A stretch of DNA of 64,000 bases from Blastococcus carthaginiensis (GTDB taxonomy: Bacteria; Actinomycetota; Actinomycetes; Mycobacteriales; Geodermatophilaceae): contig NZ_JASNFN010000011.1 in the NCBI RefSeq assembly GCF_030731085.1, positions 1 to 64,000 of the forward strand, written 5' to 3'. Below, in pieces: positions 61,601 through 64,000 of the stretch (within the stretch, counting starts at the first letter, position 1; each line of letters starts with the position of its first letter). The notes beneath the pieces were generated by a model. That model was given only the letters and a program-made list of their open reading frames with translations. It had not been told where the DNA came from and did no database searches. Position numbers and translations under genes: made by a program.

Positions 61601-62400
61601 GCGCCATTCGCAGCCATCGGGAACCTCAGCTCGCGCAGCGCCGAGAACGTCTCTGCATCGGGCCGCTGCCGCACCACCACGTGCTGCTCGAATCCCATCC
61701 TGATCGCGGACAGCACCAGGTCGACATGCGGCATGACGTCCCGGTAGGTCGCCATGTTGCCGTCGAGCTCGGGCTTGGGTAGTCGGCCGTTCCAGTCGAG
61801 ACGGAGGGTGGCGGACTCGCCGTCACTGAGGCGAACCATGGGCTGCGTACCGCCGGCAGAGAACGTGATCTCCCCCGTCACCGCGATCGGCTGGACCCCG
61901 TCCTCGGTGAACTCCAAGGTCGTGTCGACGTCCACCCACTCGCCGTCGACCTTGGTCCGGACCGGCCCGGCGGCGCTCTGCACGGTCACGGTTCCGTCCG
62001 GCTGAGCGAAGCTGATCGAGGTCTCCGTCGTCTCCGACACCAGCTCCACAGGTTCTCCGGTGCGCTCCGCCTGCCGCCGTGCGGCCGTGAGCTCGTCGAG
62101 GTCCCGCGTCTTCCAGCGCCCTTCCGGCACGTCTGGCAGGTCGGGAAGCGCGGGCGGAAGCTCCTCGACCGCCCCGACAGCCGGGGCAGGCGCAGGCGCC
62201 TCGGCTACGGACGGAACCGGGACGGAATCATCGGAGATGCCCTCGAAGGCACTGCTCGGCAGCGCTGTGTCGGCCTGCGGCGCCGCGTACGCCGGCACCC
62301 CGTCCACCACCGTGAAGCCGAGCACCGCCGCCGTGAGCAGACCGATCGCCCCTCGGCTGCGCCGAGGAACGACGGGCGCAGCTGCACGACGGACCCTCAC
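55601..62400 (-). pseudogene. Secreted RHS-repeat polymorphic toxin with LGFP repeats, broken by three frameshifts
   Basis: One gene spread over four consecutive open frames. In order: GTG at 62400 with GGAGG five bases upstream; signal peptide (GAIGLLTAAVLGFTVVDG ... AYAA); a DNRLRE-like domain (about 61330-60830, LLGDTFVQRNIAN); five LGFP repeats (60785-59975); RHS/YD repeats (about 59450-56000, many YDxxGR units, ending with LGRFLTVDPIEGG and DLDGRA); a hydrophobic helix; and a basic toxin tip of about 70 residues. Frame breaks lie near 61510 (one extra base), 59740 (one missing) and 58575 (one missing). If repaired the protein would have about 2,266 residues. Either the gene is decaying or the sequence has errors; toxin tip and immunity gene are intact. 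Confidence 0.82.
59975..60785 (-). repeat. Five LGFP repeats, four with a 162-bp period
   Basis: The block GGAAGTGGTT on the plus strand recurs at 60179, 60341, 60503 and 60665, exactly 162 bases (54 residues) apart. Each of these four units encodes NCGARDGGC or a near copy, a cysteine pair fit for a disulfide outside the cell, and LGYPTTDQ. The fifth, at 59975-60130, has no cysteines (WLGFPTTD). LGFP repeats are known in cell-wall proteins of actinobacteria and are thought to bind the envelope. Confidence 0.88.
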
Positions 62401-62651
62401 GAAAACCTCCGAGGCATTGCGAGCGATGAGCTCGCACAAACTCGCAGGTCAACGGCTCGAACTCGGCCGATCGGTCGGCATGTGACACGACGTGACGAGA
62501 TCGTTACGCAGTAGGTTGGTGATCCCGGCAATCAGCACGCTGTGCCTCGTAGGCGCAGGTCAGGCAGGTGGCCATCCGGTCGGGCACGGCGGCGGCTCCC
62601 CGGCTACCGATCGAGGTGTCGGCCGGACGCCGCCTTCCCGGGTCGAAGCGG

Positions 62652-62834
62652 TCAGGCAGGCTCGGGCACCCCGCCGGGGTCGCCACCGGGGTCGTCGGGC
62701 GAGGGCTCGACCGGCGCGGGCGGCAGCGTGTCGGGGGTGTCGGGCAGCAGCTCGCCCGGGTCGTCGGGCACGGGCTCGCCGGGGTCGAGCGGGCCGTCGG
62801 GCTCCGGGAGTGGGGTGACCATGCGACGAGTCAA
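62652..62834 (-). CDS. Small Pro/Asp/Glu-rich peptide, doubtful
   Basis: A 60-residue frame starting MTRRMVTPLPEPDG and continuing with repeats like PDDPGE and PDTPD. Third codon positions are almost all G or C while second positions are not, which speaks for coding. There is no known domain. It is divergent from the LCP gene. The region 62401-62651 upstream of the toxin gene holds no other gene I can support. Confidence 0.4.
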   Translation of the reverse strand: MTRRMVTPLPEPDGPLDPGEPVPDDPGELLPDTPDTLPPAPVEPSPDDPGGDPGGVPEPA

Positions 62835-62944
62835 CAGCGCCGGCGCCCGGACGGCACCTCGCAGCCGCTCCCCGGCTCGCTCGACCTCGCTACGATCGGG
62901 CCGGTCAGAGGCGCATCCGCACCCCCGCCGCGGGGCCGACCGGC

Positions 62945-64000
62945 GTGAGCGAGGAACCAGTGGGCCGAGACCGCGACCAGCAGGGCCCCCGGCCGCTCCC
63001 TCCGCGCCTCGACCCGCGGGCCGGCGGGCGCCCGCGTGCCCGAACCGGGTCGAGCGCCGCCGGCCTGCGCGAGCGGGACGGCCGCCGGCGGCTCGTGGTC
63101 GGCAGCCGGGTCGTCGCCGGGCTGCTCTCGGTGCTGCTCCTCGCGGGCTCCGGCTGGGGCTGGTACCTCGGCCAGGTCGCCGACGCGACGGTGAACCGCA
63201 CCGACGCCATCCCCGCCGAGGGCAACGACGGCGACGGCGAGGCGATGAACCTCCTGCTGGTTGGCAACGACAGCCGTAGCAACCTGACCGAGGAGCAGCT
63301 CGCCGAGCTCAACGCCGGCACCGACTCGGGCATCAACACCGACACGATCATCCTGGTGCACGTGCCCGCCGACGGGTCGCGCGCCTCGTTCGTCTCCTTC
63401 CCGCGCGACTCCTGGGTCGAGATCCCGGGCTACGGCGAGGACAAGCTCAACGCCGCCTACGCCTACGGCTACACGGACGCGGACGCCGAGAGCGAGGCCG
63501 CGCGCGAGGCGGCCGGCGCGCAGCTGCTGGTGCGGACGATCAGCCGGCTCACCGGGCTGCAGATCGACCACTACGCCGAGGTCGACCTGCTCGGCTTCTT
63601 CGAGCTGTCCAGCGTCGTCGGCGGTGTCGAGGTCAACCTCTGCGAAGCCGTCGACGACCGCGAGTGGTCCGGCGCCTTCTTCCCCGCCGGCCCGCAGACG
63701 ATCAGCGGCGCGGACGCGCTGAAGTTCGTCCGCCAGCGGCACGGACTGCCCGGGGGCGACTTCGACCGCATCGTCCGCCAGCAGGTCTTCATCGCCGGCG
63801 TGCTGCGCAAGATGCTCTCCGAGGACGTGCTGCTCGACCTCGGCAAGCAGCGCGAGCTGGTGCAGGCCGCCGCGGAGTCCCTCACGGTGGACGAGGACCT
63901 GAACCTGCTGCAGCTGGCCGAGCAGATGCAGTCGGTGACCACGGGCAGCATCGAGTTCCAGACCGTGCCCAACCTCGGGATCGACCGGGAGGGCGACGCG
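62945..64000 (+). CDS. LytR-CpsA-Psr family cell-wall ligase (partial, runs off the window)
   Basis: 352 codons are visible without a stop. LCP enzymes attach teichoic acids, arabinogalactan or other glycopolymers to peptidoglycan outside the membrane. Features: a basic cytoplasmic N-terminus of about 60 residues, a membrane segment (VVAGLLSVLLLAGSGWGWYLG), MNLLLVGNDSRSN with a metal aspartate, VSFPRDSWVEIPG with the key arginine, KLNAAYAYG and FDRIVRQQVFI. GTG at 62945 is used; a second GTG is 15 bases downstream. The C-terminal end is missing. Confidence 0.9.
   Translation, partial: MSEEPVGRDRDQQGPRPLPPRLDPRAGGRPRARTGSSAAGLRERDGRRRLVVGSRVVAGLLSVLLLAGSGWGWYLGQVADATVNRTDAIPAEGNDGDGEAMNLLLVGNDSRSNLTEEQLAELNAGTDSGINTDTIILVHVPADGSRASFVSFPRDSWVEIPGYGEDKLNAAYAYGYTDADAESEAAREAAGAQLLVRTISRLTGLQIDHYAEVDLLGFFELSSVVGGVEVNLCEAVDDREWSGAFFPAGPQTISGADALKFVRQRHGLPGGDFDRIVRQQVFIAGVLRKMLSEDVLLDLGKQRELVQAAAESLTVDEDLNLLQLAEQMQSVTTGSIEFQTVPNLGIDREGDA

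Overview
The window looks like chromosomal DNA from a very high-G+C actinomycete, most likely a Geodermatophilaceae-type organism (Blastococcus, Geodermatophilus or Modestobacter). This rests on the extreme third-position G+C, the many GTG starts with GTGA/ATGA gene overlaps, WhiG and DUF2469/DUF2631/DUF4439 proteins, and a gene order that from memory resembles the Mycobacterium rbfA-infB-nusA-rimP ... ispG-rip1-dxr block. The genus is inference. Nearly all genes read on the minus strand.

Layout. 1-300: the leader and probable promoters of an rRNA operon whose 16S gene lies left of the window. 0.5-8.4 kb: dapB, a VanZ protein, an M16 peptidase, pnp, rpsO, ribF and ilvE. 8.4-10.4 kb: an MhuD-like haem-degrading enzyme and a convergent larB/larE pair (nickel-pincer cofactor), which interrupt the usual truB-ribF order. 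10.4-20.2 kb: the translation/transcription block rimP-nusA-ylxR-infB-ylxP-rbfA-nrnA-dinF-truB. 20.5-30.4 kb: two divergent genes (Tat lipoprotein and DUF4439), a penicillin-binding lipoprotein, a GNAT enzyme, ispG, a LysR/EamA divergent pair, rseP and dxr (isoprenoid MEP pathway and site-2 protease). 30.4-36 kb: VIT1-type transporter, rlmN, ppk2, a TrmH-family methylase and a DUF952-GNAT fusion. 35-39.6 kb: cdsA, frr, pyrH, tsf, rpsB. 39.9-43.7 kb: a membrane protein, an M23 peptidase, a DUF4262 protein with minisatellite repeats, whiG and xerC. 43.8-48.1 kb: dprA, yifB/comM, yraN, a DUF2469 gene, rnhB. 48.2-53.1 kb: an atypical LuxR-type regulator, lepB, rplS, a Nudix gene, trmD, rimM, khpA, rpsP. 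53.4-55.1 kb: proS.

The accessory region is 55.3-62.4 kb. It holds a secreted RHS-repeat polymorphic toxin gene (signal peptide, DNRLRE-like module, five LGFP repeats, RHS repeats, low-G+C toxin tip) followed one base later by a small gene that is its likely immunity gene. The toxin reading frame is broken at three places by single-base shifts, so it is either a decaying gene or carries sequence errors. The window ends in the 5' part of a LytR-CpsA-Psr cell-wall ligase gene.

Structural signals worth attention: paired perfect hairpins downstream of infB and of proS that look like members of one repeat family; a 186-bp element with 25-bp inverted ends wedged between two convergent genes; an inverted repeat upstream of the LuxR-type regulator; and several clear intrinsic-type terminators. 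I saw no tRNA gene, CRISPR array, insertion sequence or prophage. Function assignments rest on reading protein motifs by eye; no database search was run.
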